From Phycisphaerales bacterium UBA4658 (GTDB taxonomy: Bacteria > Planctomycetota > Phycisphaerae > Phycisphaerales > UBA1924), in the NCBI GenBank assembly GCA_002405485.1, contig DHLW01000183.1, forward strand, positions 1 to 22,678: a stretch of DNA of 22,678 nucleotides, written 5' to 3'. The position numbers were made by a program, and so were the translations under genes. Shown here piece by piece: positions 1 to 7,862 of the stretch. The notes under the pieces are model-generated. The model was given only the letters and a program-made list of their open reading frames with translations. It made no database searches and was not told the origin of the DNA. Positions within the stretch are counted from its first letter, which is position 1. The number at the start of each line of letters is the position of its first letter.

Positions 1-493
1 CGCCCCCACCCCCCCAACCCCCACGTTCCCCGTCGCCCCCGAGCAGCGTCCGCGCCGCTCGCAGGTAGTACTCCACGGCGGGCACGCACGCGTACGCACC
101 CGTGGCGGCAACGCGGTCGGGCTTGATCCGGTCGGTCAAGAGCAACCCGCGGCCGTCCCGGTCATAGCCCACGCGGCGCGGTATGAACGCCAGTCGAGCG
201 ATGAGCGCTGTTGAGAAGGAGTTGGTGAGCAGCAGGGCTGTGTCGTAGCGTCTCGGGCGGATCTTGCCGGCGACGAGCTTGGGCCCCATGACGCCCCGGG
301 CGCGATCCACGTGCATCTCATCGACAAGATCGCTGCCGGCGAGCAGTTCGTCCAGCCCGGGTCGCAGCAGAGCGCCGATGAACGTTCCGGGAAGAGATGT
401 GCGCAGCAGTCGAAGCGCGGGTGTGGCCATCACCACGTCGCCGAGCCACGACGGACAGATGACCAGCAGGCGCAGAGGTTTGCCTCGGATCAT
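1..493 (-). CDS. Glycosyltransferase family 9 (heptosyltransferase-like), N-terminal part, truncated by window start
   Basis: Probable ADP-heptose:LPS heptosyltransferase-type enzyme, which would add a sugar to a surface glycolipid at the inner face of the membrane. Reading the minus strand from ATG at 493 gives 164 codons without a stop. Near the N-terminus is the family 9 signature LLVICPSWLGDVVMATPALR (residues about 9-28), where the WLGD(V/A)(V/I)M(A/S)TP pattern is typical of WaaF/RfaF-like proteins. The start overlaps the stop of the upstream HAD phosphatase as ATGA (490-493), so the two are very likely translationally coupled. The last visible codons run through a G-rich tract (minus strand G5-TT-G7-T-G5, positions 22-3) encoding a Gly/Trp-rich stretch. 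The C-terminal half lies outside the window. The exact acceptor cannot be assigned. Confidence 0.85.
   Translation of the reverse strand, partial: MIRGKPLRLLVICPSWLGDVVMATPALRLLRTSLPGTFIGALLRPGLDELLAGSDLVDEMHVDRARGVMGPKLVAGKIRPRRYDTALLLTNSFSTALIARLAFIPRRVGYDRDGRGLLLTDRIKPDRVAATGAYACVPAVEYYLRAARTLLGGDGERGGWGGGG
3..22 (-). repeat. G-rich tract G5-TT-G7-T-G5 in the glycosyltransferase gene
   Basis: On the coding (minus) strand the tract holds three G runs of 5, 7 and 5 within 20 bases. It encodes a Gly/Trp-rich stretch in the glycosyltransferase frame, so it may be a slippery homopolymer or part of a G-quadruplex. The window edge prevents seeing whether more runs follow. Confidence 0.6.
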
Positions 494-1077
494 CGCGAGC
501 GGCCTCCCGCGCTCTGCAGAACGATCTCGGCGGCGGCGGCGATCGAATCCACGCGATGGCCGACCTCGGCGGCGGGCGCGTCGCCGACGATGATGGTGCG
601 CGGTCGATCGATCCCCGCGCGAAGGGCGGCGACGATGTCACGCTCGGCGTCGCCGATCATCCACGAACCCGCCAGATCAAGCCGAAGGTCATCCGCGGCC
701 CAGAGCAGCATGCCGGGGTTGGGCTTACGCCACGGATGTTCCACGTGGAACGGGGGAACGGTCCCCCGAGGGTGATACGGGCAGTAGTACAGCCCGTCAA
801 GATCGACGCCGGCCTCGGCCCGAACGACGGCTCGCACCCTGGCGTTGGTGGCCTCGACCTGCTGGACCGAACACTCTCCGCGGGCGACGCACCCCTGATT
901 GGTGACGACCACCAGGGCGAACCCGGCCTGATGCATGGATCGGCAGGCGAGGGCGGCCCCCGGGCAAAGCTGCACGAGGGCCGGGTCAAAGAGCGATCCC
1001 GGGTACGCCGAGTGCGCGGTGATGGCGCGATTCACGATGAGCGTGTCGTCGCGATCCAGGAACACGGCCGGGCGCAT
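490..1077 (-). CDS. HAD-superfamily phosphatase, GmhB-like (heptose 1,7-bisphosphate phosphatase type)
   Basis: A 195-residue HAD hydrolase of the histidinol-phosphatase/GmhB group, expected to remove a phosphate from a sugar bisphosphate (in GmhB, D-glycero-D-manno-heptose 1,7-bisphosphate). Visible motifs are the nucleophile motif VFLDRDDT (Asp8, Asp10), VVVTNQG (motif II, about 57-62), RKPNPGM (motif III, about 117-123) and GDAERD (motif IV, about 142-147). The zinc loop begins CPYHPRG at Cys99, but the later Cys-x-Cys before RKP is replaced by His114 and Trp116, so the structural zinc site is altered. I chose the ATG at 1077 because AGGGAGGA lies about 12 bases upstream; a start at 1143 would add 22 residues of non-homologous sequence. 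It overlaps the glycosyltransferase by 4 bases, which supports an LPS-core or surface-glycan role. Confidence 0.85.
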   Translation of the reverse strand: MRPAVFLDRDDTLIVNRAITAHSAYPGSLFDPALVQLCPGAALACRSMHQAGFALVVVTNQGCVARGECSVQQVEATNARVRAVVRAEAGVDLDGLYYCPYHPRGTVPPFHVEHPWRKPNPGMLLWAADDLRLDLAGSWMIGDAERDIVAALRAGIDRPRTIIVGDAPAAEVGHRVDSIAAAAEIVLQSAGGRSR

Positions 1078-1181
1078 GGACGCTGCGAATCCTCCCTGAG
1101 GCCACCCCCGAAGAAGCGGATGACCGTATCCTTGTCGAGCCATGGAGTCCGGATCGAGCGCCGGTCATGGATGAGGTGCAG

Positions 1182-2336
1182 ATGAGCGCAATTCCGACCA
1201 CCCATGTTCCCCGGCGGCCCATCGAGGTGGAGATTCCCGCTGGGGCCGGGTCCTCAAGCAGCGTCGAGAAGCCGCGGCGGAACCCGTATGTGGCCTATCG
1301 CAAACTGCTCTCCCCGCAACGCGTCAAGGAACTGTCGCAGTTGAGACCCTGGATCAGCGTGAGGGACACGGTCTGGTGCTGGGCGTGGATCTTGGCGGCG
1401 TGGGCGCTGGTGTACTTCGTGCCGACGTGGTGGTCGGTGCTCGTCGCGGTGCCGGTGATCGGAACGCGATACTACGCGTTGTTCATCATCGGGCACGACG
1501 GGATGCACCGGCGGATCTTTCCGAGCGGTCCGGCGAGCGATCTGTTCACCGATCTGTTTCTGATCGGCCCGATCGGCATGGTGAACCGGATCAACAGCCG
1601 CGGGCATCTGGAGCACCATCAGAATCTCGCCAATGACGATGACCCGGACCTGCACAAGCACGCGTGCTTCAACAAGGCCGACAAGCTGGAGTATGTGCTG
1701 TTCCTGACAGGGCTGGCGAGCGTGATCAACGTGTTCAAGAGCTTGTTCCTGCGCACCGGCAAGGTGGATGCCGCGGGACGCTCGGCGGCTGCCGAGAGCG
1801 ACGCGAGCGCGTCGGAGACCAATCGTCGCACGCACGGCGTGCGTGATCTGGCGATCATCGGCGGGTGGCAGATCGCACTCGTCGCCGGGCTGACCACGCT
1901 GGTGGGGCTTTCCTTCGGCGGATCGATCGGATCGCCGGTGAGCATCCTGACACACGGGTGGTGGGGCTATCCGGTGCTGTGGATCCTGCCGGTGTATCTG
2001 TTCACGTATCTGCCGAACCTGATCCGGGCGTTTGTCGAGCACAGCCATCCCGAGGACGACGACCTCGCCGACGAGCATCGGCTGATCACCTTCCTGTCGA
2101 ACCCGATCGAGCGGCTGGTGCTCTCGCCGATGAACATGAACTACCACATCGGTCACCATCTTTGGCCGAGCATTCCCTACTACAACCTGCCGATCGCGGA
2201 TCGGGAGCTTCGGGCCAGACCGGAGGCCGAGCGGACCGGTCTGGAGTGGCGCGGGTCCTATCTGGCGTACATATGGCGGTACTACGTGTCGTTGCCGATC
2301 GAGGCGTGCAGGCAATCGCGGCACCGGAAGCGCTAA
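1182..2336 (+). CDS. Membrane fatty-acid-desaturase family protein
   Basis: An integral membrane di-iron enzyme of the fatty acid desaturase superfamily, 384 residues from this start. All three histidine boxes are present: HDGMH (105-109), HLEHH (142-146) and HIGHH (322-326). There are also extra histidines in FVEHSHPEDDD near 287-289. Hydrophobic segments lie at about 62-102, 171-190, 225-245 and 262-285. These put the His boxes on the cytoplasmic side, as in known members. The substrate could be an acyl lipid or a carotenoid; the HDGMHRRIF context also resembles carotenoid oxygenase-like members, so I leave it open. GAGG precedes the ATG at 1182; an in-frame ATG at 1167 is an alternative start. 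It is transcribed divergently from the HAD gene, and its TAA overlaps the stop of the sigma-factor fragment on the other strand. Confidence 0.85.
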   Translation: MSAIPTTHVPRRPIEVEIPAGAGSSSSVEKPRRNPYVAYRKLLSPQRVKELSQLRPWISVRDTVWCWAWILAAWALVYFVPTWWSVLVAVPVIGTRYYALFIIGHDGMHRRIFPSGPASDLFTDLFLIGPIGMVNRINSRGHLEHHQNLANDDDPDLHKHACFNKADKLEYVLFLTGLASVINVFKSLFLRTGKVDAAGRSAAAESDASASETNRRTHGVRDLAIIGGWQIALVAGLTTLVGLSFGGSIGSPVSILTHGWWGYPVLWILPVYLFTYLPNLIRAFVEHSHPEDDDLADEHRLITFLSNPIERLVLSPMNMNYHIGHHLWPSIPYYNLPIADRELRARPEAERTGLEWRGSYLAYIWRYYVSLPIEACRQSRHRKR

Positions 2337-2548
2337 ACCCCGGCCATCGCGACGAGTTTCGCCGAGAGGTGCGCCCGAACCGCCTGAGAGTCGCTCAACC
2401 CGATCGCGCGCTGGTAGGCGCTTCTGGCGTCCTCCGGTCGGGCGCATCTGGAGCACAGCTCCGCGCGGAGCGCCCAGAACGGCTGATGATCCGCGACCCG
2501 CGATCGGGGGAGCTGATCGATGAACGCGAGCGCGAGTTCCCAGGCGCG
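2333..2548 (-). pseudogene. Orphan C-terminal fragment of an ECF-type sigma factor (DUF6596-like tail)
   Basis: The minus-strand frame ending with TAG at 2333 encodes about 71 residues that match the C-terminal helical domain of large ECF sigma factors (the SigJ/ECF42-like class with a DUF6596 tail). It reads ELALAFIDQLP, then a DHQPFWALRAELCSR segment, then EDARSAYQRAIGLSDSQAVR. In that family this pattern is A-L-x-x-I-D-x-L, Y-Q-P-x-x-A-L-R-A and E-A-R-x-A-Y-x-R-A-I-G-L. Nothing resembling sigma regions 2 or 4 is present upstream in any minus-strand frame as far as 3109, and the frame loses resemblance just upstream of 2548. The most likely reading is a gene remnant after deletion. A short expressed tail protein is possible but no convincing start codon or SD was seen. 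Its stop overlaps the desaturase stop. Confidence 0.5.
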
Positions 2549-2623
2549 ACAGGAACAACGAAAAAAACGATCATCTCGATGCCAAACATGATGCGAACAC
2601 GGATCAATGTGCGGCGAGTCCGC

Positions 2624-2652
2624 TTGACGAAAACACAACAACCTGAGAGAAT
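2624..2652 (+). promoter_or_regulatory. Candidate sigma-70-type promoter upstream of rny
   Basis: TTGACG (2624-2629) is followed after a 17-base A-rich spacer by GAGAAT (2647-2652), which matches the -35 consensus at five of six positions and the -10 consensus at four of six. A transcript would start near 2659, immediately before the perfect hairpin at 2661-2681, and would give rny a leader of about 450 nt. It lies in the only locally A/T-rich part of this intergenic stretch. This is an inference from sequence only. Confidence 0.4.
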
Positions 2653-2660
2653 CCGAACAA

Positions 2661-2681
2661 CGCACACCATTGCGGTGTGCG
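2661..2681 (+). other. Perfect 8-bp stem-loop at the head of the putative rny leader
   Basis: CGCACACC, a 5-base loop ATTGC, then GGTGTGCG form a perfect 8-bp stem. It lies about 9 bases beyond the candidate -10 element, so it would be at or next to the 5' end of the transcript, where hairpins can protect mRNA from 5'-end-dependent decay. There is no following T tract, so it does not look like a terminator. Confidence 0.45.
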
Positions 2682-3109
2682 ACAACCAACCACCTGGCGC
2701 GATGCGCGGCATCCGACCTGGCGGCTGTTTCAGCGGGGCATGGACTTGCCCAGACGTTGAGCCCTGCTCCGTCTCGGCAGAGAAGTGATCCGCCCATGCA
2801 GGGGACGACCCTGCGTGGATAGATCGAGAGTGTTTCCCAGTGATGCAGTCAACTCGCACATGTGGCAGGACCGGGGCTTTGGGGGCGATCGCCCGAGAGC
2901 GATGCGCCAGGTACGGACATCCGCCCGCGGGATGTGGCCAGACAGAGCCCGCGTGTCGGTTCGAAGCGGTGCGAGCAGGAACACGTTCGATCTGAGATTG
3001 CCGTCCAGACCGGCCAAGAGTGCCGGTGATCTGATGGTTGCGCACGACGCGCGGGCACTTCCCGCACGCGGCGGATTCCGTTGCGCGCGTTTGTTCCGGA
3101 GGGCTCGGC

Positions 3110-4756
3110 ATGACGCTGTGCTCAGTGCAGATGCTTGCGACGAATGTGATCGGCTCCGTGACGCTTGCGCAAACCGTGCCGAACGGGTCTGAGAGCGTGC
3201 CGCTGGTGTGGATCATTGTGGCGATCGTGGCGCATCTGATCGGCGTCGCGTTCGGGTTCTTTGTGGTGAGCGCGTTGCGTGGCCAGACGCTCAAGCGGGC
3301 CCGCGAGGAGGCGGCGGATCTTCGGAGCCGAGCGGAGGCGGATGCTCGCGGGATCGCCGAGCGCGCCCAGGTGGAGGCCGAGCGTCTGGCGCTGGACCGC
3401 AAGTCGCAGGCCGATGCCGAGCTGGACAAGACTCGTGCCGAGATGCGGGAGGCGGAGAAGCGGATCGCCAAGCGCGAGGACCTTCTGGACAAGAAGCTGG
3501 AGACGCTGACGCAGAAGGAGGAGCTGGTGACTCGCCAGAGCGAGTCGCTCAAGAGCAAGGAGGCGGGGCTGGATCGGAAGACCGAAGAGCTGACGCAGAC
3601 GATCTCGCAGCAGCGGGAGAAGCTGCTGGCGATCTCGCAGATGACGGTGGAGGAAGCGAAGCGGGAGCTGTTGATCCGGGTGGAGGAGGACGCTCGGCAC
3701 GAGATGTCCAAGGTGGTGGCGAAGATCGTGGACGAGGCCCAGTCGGAGGCCAAGAAGAAGGCGCAGGAGATCACGCTCATGGCGGTGCAGCGCTATGCGA
3801 GCGAGCACACCGCCGAGAGCACGGTGCGAGCCGTGCCGATCCCCTCCGACGACATGAAGGGCCGGATCATCGGGCGCGAGGGTCGGAACATCCGGGCGAT
3901 CGAGAAGGCCACCGGCGTGGACATCATCGTGGACGACACGCCGGGCGTGATCGTGGTGAGCTGCTTTGACAAGATCCGCCAGGCGGTGGCGGTGGAGTCC
4001 CTGAATCGCCTGATCGCCGACGGTCGCATGCATCCGTCTCGGATCGAGGAAGTGGTCGAGAAGGTCAAGAGCGAGATGGACGAGCGGGTGCAGAAGTCTG
4101 GCAAGGACGCGGTGCTGGAGGTCAACCTGCGCGGCCTGCATCCCAAGATGGTGGAGGCCATGGGCAAGCTCAGCTTCCGGACCAGCTACGGGCAGAACGT
4201 GCTGCGTCACTCGGTGGAAGTGGCGTATCTCAGCCAGATCATCGCCGAGCAGCTCGGGTTGGACGGCACACTCGCCCGGCGGTGCGGCTTCCTGCACGAC
4301 ATCGGCAAGGCGATGGACCACGAGATGGAGGGCGGGCACCCGAAGATCGGGATGGACTTTGCCAAGCAGTACGGCGAGAAGGAAGCCGTGCTGAACGCGA
4401 TCGGCGGGCACCACGGGGACATCCCGAGCACGACGTTCTACACGCCGATCGTGATGGCCGCCGACGCGGTGAGTTCGGCGCGGCCGGGCGCACGGCGCGA
4501 GAGCATGGAGAAGTACATCCAGCGGCTCAACGAGCTGCAGGACATCGCGCTGCGTCAGCCGGGCGTGACGGAGGCGTTTGCCATCCAGGCCGGTCGCGAG
4601 GTGCGCGTGATGGTCGACGCGAAGAAGGTCAACGACGACGAGGCCCAGCGGATCGCGTTCGACATCGCCAAGAAGGTGAGCGAAGAGATGACGTTCCCGG
4701 GTGAGATTCGGGTGACGGTGCTGCGTGAGACGCGGGCGATTGAGTTTGCGCGGTAA
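3110..4756 (+). CDS. rny: Ribonuclease Y
   Basis: A membrane-anchored endoribonuclease that initiates mRNA decay, 548 residues (about 520 in Bacillus). In order: a short N-terminal lead and one transmembrane helix (about 31-55); a long charged coiled coil rich in Lys/Glu/Arg (about 60-220); a KH RNA-binding domain (about 244-305) with the GRIIGREGRN loop; and an HD catalytic domain (about 362-458) with His367, His396-Asp397 in FLHDIGKAMDHE, and Asp452. The conserved RNase Y C-terminal domain ends VTVLRETRAIEFAR. I chose the ATG at 3110 because CCGGAGGG lies six bases upstream and the protein then begins normally; the frame is open further upstream to 3038 without supporting signal. It converges on polA with only 9 bases between the stop codons. 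Confidence 0.97.
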   Translation: MTLCSVQMLATNVIGSVTLAQTVPNGSESVPLVWIIVAIVAHLIGVAFGFFVVSALRGQTLKRAREEAADLRSRAEADARGIAERAQVEAERLALDRKSQADAELDKTRAEMREAEKRIAKREDLLDKKLETLTQKEELVTRQSESLKSKEAGLDRKTEELTQTISQQREKLLAISQMTVEEAKRELLIRVEEDARHEMSKVVAKIVDEAQSEAKKKAQEITLMAVQRYASEHTAESTVRAVPIPSDDMKGRIIGREGRNIRAIEKATGVDIIVDDTPGVIVVSCFDKIRQAVAVESLNRLIADGRMHPSRIEEVVEKVKSEMDERVQKSGKDAVLEVNLRGLHPKMVEAMGKLSFRTSYGQNVLRHSVEVAYLSQIIAEQLGLDGTLARRCGFLHDIGKAMDHEMEGGHPKIGMDFAKQYGEKEAVLNAIGGHHGDIPSTTFYTPIVMAADAVSSARPGARRESMEKYIQRLNELQDIALRQPGVTEAFAIQAGREVRVMVDAKKVNDDEAQRIAFDIAKKVSEEMTFPGEIRVTVLRETRAIEFAR

Positions 4757-4765
4757 GAGCGCCGG

Positions 4766-7700
4766 CTACTTCCCCTCGAACCAGTTCGCCCCCGTCCCGA
4801 CCTCCACCTTCAGCGGCACGCTCAGGGTCATGGCGTTCTCCATCACGCCCTTGATGATCGCACATGCCTCTTCGGCTCGCTCGGCGGGCGACTCGAATAC
4901 CAGTTCGTCGTGGATCTGCAGCAGCATCCGCACGCCGCTTGGGAGCGTGCCGTGCGTTGCGGCGTGCAGATCGACCATTGCCAGCTTGATCAGGTCGGCG
5001 GCGGAGCCCTGGACGACCGAGTTGATCGCCGTGCGCTCGGCGAACGCTCGGCGGCTGGGGTTGGTTGAATGAATGTCCGTGATCGGGCGGCGCCGGCCGA
5101 GCATGGTCTGGACGTAGCCGAAACGCGTCGCCTGGTCGATGCACTCCTGGAGGAACGTCGTGATGCCTGCGAATCGCTTCTTGTAGCCGGTGATGATCTC
5201 GTCGGCCTGGGTGTTGCTGACGCCGAGTCGACGGGCGAGGCCGAAGGCCGTGATGCCGTAGACGATGCCGAAGTTGACCATCTTCGCGCCGGATCGCTGC
5301 TCGCGGGTGACTTTGTCCAGCGGCACGCCGTGGATCTGGGCGGCGACGGCGGTATGAATGTCCTGATCGTCCTGAAAGGCCTGGATCAGCGCGGGATCGC
5401 GCGACAGGTGCGCGAGCAGGCGCAGCTCAATTTGCGAATAGTCCGCGCTGATCAGGACGCCTCCCTCGGGCGCGACAAACGCTCGGCGGATCTCGCGCCC
5501 GACATCCGTGCGGATCGGGATGTTCTGCAGGTTCGGCTCGCTCGAGGCCAGCCGCCCCGTCGCGGCGACCGTCTGATTGAACGAGCAGTGGATGCGTCCG
5601 GCGAGCCCGCGGAGATGCGGCTGCACGCCGGGCTGCTCGGGATAGATGTCCTCCGCGAGCGCTTCGAGATAGGTGTTCACGAGCTTGCTCAACTCCCGAT
5701 GCTCGACGATGAGCTTGGGGATCGGGGTGGTGATCATCGGATCTTCGGCGAGCTTGTCGAGCACTTCGGCATCGGTCGAGAATCCCGTCTTGATGCGCTT
5801 GATCGGTTTGAGCCCGAGCCCCGGCTCCGCCGGGTCGTCAGCGCGGTTGAACAGCACGCCGGCGAGCTGCTTGGGCGAGTCGGGGTTGAACGGGCGACCT
5901 AGTGCATCTTCCGCGGCTCCGACGATCTCACGCCGCAGCGCGTCGATCCGCTGCTGCAGCCGAGCGCGCTGGCGATCGAGCTCGGCCTTGTCCACGCGGA
6001 TGCCGTTCCACTCCAGCTCGGCGAGCACCTCGACCAGCGGCATCTCCACGCACTCAAACAGCGGACGCAGGGCCATCGCCTCGATCTGCGGGAGCATGAT
6101 GGCCCGGAGCTGGAGCGCGACATCCGCGTCCTCCGCGGCGTACTGCGTCGCGGCGTCCAGCGGCACCTCGTCGAATCGCCGCTGGTCCTTTCCCGTGCCG
6201 ATGAGCTCGGTGATGGAGATGTTCGTCCTGCCAAGCAGCGCGAGGGCCAGCGCGTCAAGGCCGTGGCTGGAGCGCTCCGCGTCGATGAGATACGAGGCCA
6301 CCATCGAGTCGAAGATCGTCGACACCACGCCGGTGTCCGAGCCGGCGGGCAGGTTCGCCGCACCCGCGGCGGCAAGCCGAGCCGACGGCACACAGCACCC
6401 CGCGAGCTTCACGCCGGCACGTCGAAGCACAAGCATGTCGAACTTCAGATTGTGCCCGCACTTGGGTCGCATCGGGTCTTCAAGAACCGGCCGCAGTGCG
6501 CCGAGAACCACTTCCTGGTCCATGTGATCGCCCGGCGATGGCGACCGAGTCGGCACATACACGCCCGTGCCGACGCGCGTGCTCAGGCAGATGCCCGCGA
6601 GCTCGTGCCGCAACGCGGGAAGACCGGTGGTCTCGGTGTCGATGGCGATCACCTCGGCCTCGCGCAGGTCCTCCACCAGTTCCTTGAGCTCCTTCGGCGA
6701 CGTGATGCAGCGATAGACGCCGGACTGAACCTTCACGGCGGTCGGCCGGGCGGCCTCGATCTGGTCAAAGAGCCCGCCGCCGGTCGACCCGGAATCCGAG
6801 GAGTGCGCCTGGCGCTTGGTCGACGCGTGAGCAGTCCTTGCCGACTCACCCGCGGGCGACGTCGGCGGCATGACCGCCGGCTGGCCCATGAGGGTGCGGA
6901 GTTCATCCTGATACCGATTGAACCCAAGCTCCTTGAGCACGGGCATGAGCTCGGTCAGCCGCACGCTCTCCGTGCGGGCCGCCGCCAGATCGAACGTGAT
7001 CGGCGCATCGTTGCGCAACGTGACAAGCTGGCGCGAGAGCGGCAGGTGCGGGATCGCGGCGCGGATGTTCTCAAGGCGCTTGCCCTTGATCGCGCTCTTC
7101 TCCTTGCCCGCCTCGGTGAGCACGGCGTCGAGCGATCCATACTCGGCGATGAGCTGGGCAGCGGTCTTGGGGCCGATGCCCACCACGCCGGGGACGTTGT
7201 CGACAGTGTCGCCCATGAGTGCGAGATAGTCGATGACCTGGCCCGGCTCAAGGCCAGTCTCCTCCTTCAAGGTCTTCTGATCGATGATCGCTTCGTGGTG
7301 AACGTCGTAGAGCTCGACGTGGTCGTTTGCCAGGAGCTGCTTGAGATCCTTGTCCTTGCTGATGATCCGTATCCGCAGATCCGGATGCGTGGCTCGGAGC
7401 GTCTTGACGAGAGTGGCGATGACATCGTCGGCCTCGAAGCCCGGGGCGCCGAGGATCGGGATGCCCATCGCCTGCATCGTGCTCAGGCATCGCCGGACCT
7501 GCGGCTCAAGATCTTCCGGCGGGTCATCCCGGGTGGCCTTGTACTGCGGGTACAGCTCGGAGCGGAAGGTGCCGCGATCTCCGGAGACATCGAGCGCAAC
7601 GGCGACGTAGTCCGGCGGTCCCCCGAGCGCGCCCTCGCCGCGGAAGAGCTTGAGCAGCATCCCGAGGAACCCGAAGCTCATGTTCGTGGGCTCCTTGGTG

Positions 7701-7822
7701 ACCGGCGAGGTCATGGGGGTCCGGATGGCGTGATATGCGCGGAAGAACTGCGCGTAGCCATCGATGATGTAGAGCGTCTGACCCCGCCGCGGAGCGGTTT
7801 CGGGCTGATGGGCGTCGGGCAT
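4766..7822 (-). CDS. polA: DNA polymerase I
   Basis: Repair and Okazaki-fragment-processing polymerase, 1018 residues. Three domains are visible. The 5'-3' flap exonuclease (about 16-315) has LYIIDGYAQFF, GFEADDVIATL, SKDKDLKQLL and the GDTVDNVPGVVGIGPKTA helix-hairpin-helix. After a Ser/Ala-rich linker (about 315-360) comes a 3'-5' proofreading exonuclease with DTETTG (395-400), CGHNLKFD (Asp462) and YAAEDAD (Tyr561, Asp565). The family A polymerase has motif A DYSQIELR (794-801), motif B RSGAKMVNFGIVYG (843-856) and motif C QIHDELVFE (Asp972, Glu973). The proofreading residues are all retained, unlike in Taq or Bacillus Pol I. About 28 extra residues (about 474-503) sit between exo motifs II and III. 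The ATG at 7822 starts 15 residues before the domain; the frame is open to 7954, but no clear SD decides the start. Confidence 0.97.
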   Translation of the reverse strand: MPDAHQPETAPRRGQTLYIIDGYAQFFRAYHAIRTPMTSPVTKEPTNMSFGFLGMLLKLFRGEGALGGPPDYVAVALDVSGDRGTFRSELYPQYKATRDDPPEDLEPQVRRCLSTMQAMGIPILGAPGFEADDVIATLVKTLRATHPDLRIRIISKDKDLKQLLANDHVELYDVHHEAIIDQKTLKEETGLEPGQVIDYLALMGDTVDNVPGVVGIGPKTAAQLIAEYGSLDAVLTEAGKEKSAIKGKRLENIRAAIPHLPLSRQLVTLRNDAPITFDLAAARTESVRLTELMPVLKELGFNRYQDELRTLMGQPAVMPPTSPAGESARTAHASTKRQAHSSDSGSTGGGLFDQIEAARPTAVKVQSGVYRCITSPKELKELVEDLREAEVIAIDTETTGLPALRHELAGICLSTRVGTGVYVPTRSPSPGDHMDQEVVLGALRPVLEDPMRPKCGHNLKFDMLVLRRAGVKLAGCCVPSARLAAAGAANLPAGSDTGVVSTIFDSMVASYLIDAERSSHGLDALALALLGRTNISITELIGTGKDQRRFDEVPLDAATQYAAEDADVALQLRAIMLPQIEAMALRPLFECVEMPLVEVLAELEWNGIRVDKAELDRQRARLQQRIDALRREIVGAAEDALGRPFNPDSPKQLAGVLFNRADDPAEPGLGLKPIKRIKTGFSTDAEVLDKLAEDPMITTPIPKLIVEHRELSKLVNTYLEALAEDIYPEQPGVQPHLRGLAGRIHCSFNQTVAATGRLASSEPNLQNIPIRTDVGREIRRAFVAPEGGVLISADYSQIELRLLAHLSRDPALIQAFQDDQDIHTAVAAQIHGVPLDKVTREQRSGAKMVNFGIVYGITAFGLARRLGVSNTQADEIITGYKKRFAGITTFLQECIDQATRFGYVQTMLGRRRPITDIHSTNPSRRAFAERTAINSVVQGSAADLIKLAMVDLHAATHGTLPSGVRMLLQIHDELVFESPAERAEEACAIIKGVMENAMTLSVPLKVEVGTGANWFEGK

Positions 7823-7862
7823 GGAGAGCAGAATATCGCCCGACGGCGCCGGCGGCGGACCA

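Larger units (their letters stand above)
2549..3109. other. 561-bp gene-free region upstream of rny with several hairpins
   Basis: No convincing coding sequence was found on either strand; the frames open here have no recognisable protein motifs. The first part (about 2560-2660) is clearly richer in A/T than its surroundings and holds a candidate plus-strand promoter. Downstream lie several perfect short inverted repeats. These are CGCACACC/GGTGTGCG (2661-2681), GCAGGG/CCCTGC around 2797-2813, the 12-bp palindrome GGGCGATCGCCC (2883-2894), ACATCC/GGATGT (2917-2935), ACCGGC/GCCGGT (3009-3027) and a GCGGG/CCCGC pair near 3050-3066. It could be a long structured leader for rny, an unrecognised small RNA, or decayed DNA behind the sigma fragment. 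It does not match the conserved cores of SRP RNA, RNase P RNA or tmRNA that I know. Confidence 0.45.

Noticed and set aside
1254..2558. 434-codon minus-strand open frame opposite the desaturase
   Set aside because: Shadow frame; the desaturase on the plus strand has all three histidine boxes, whereas this has no motif.
2730..3017. 95-codon minus-strand open frame in the rny upstream region
   Set aside because: No homology-like pattern and no continuity with the sigma-factor fragment, so not called as a gene.
2760..3100. Possible housekeeping RNA (SRP RNA, RNase P RNA, tmRNA) in the rny upstream region
   Set aside because: The conserved cores of these RNAs could not be found on either strand; only simple hairpins are present.
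3122..4414. 430-codon minus-strand open frame opposite rny
   Set aside because: Leu/His/Arg-rich shadow of the RNase Y coiled coil; no conserved motif.
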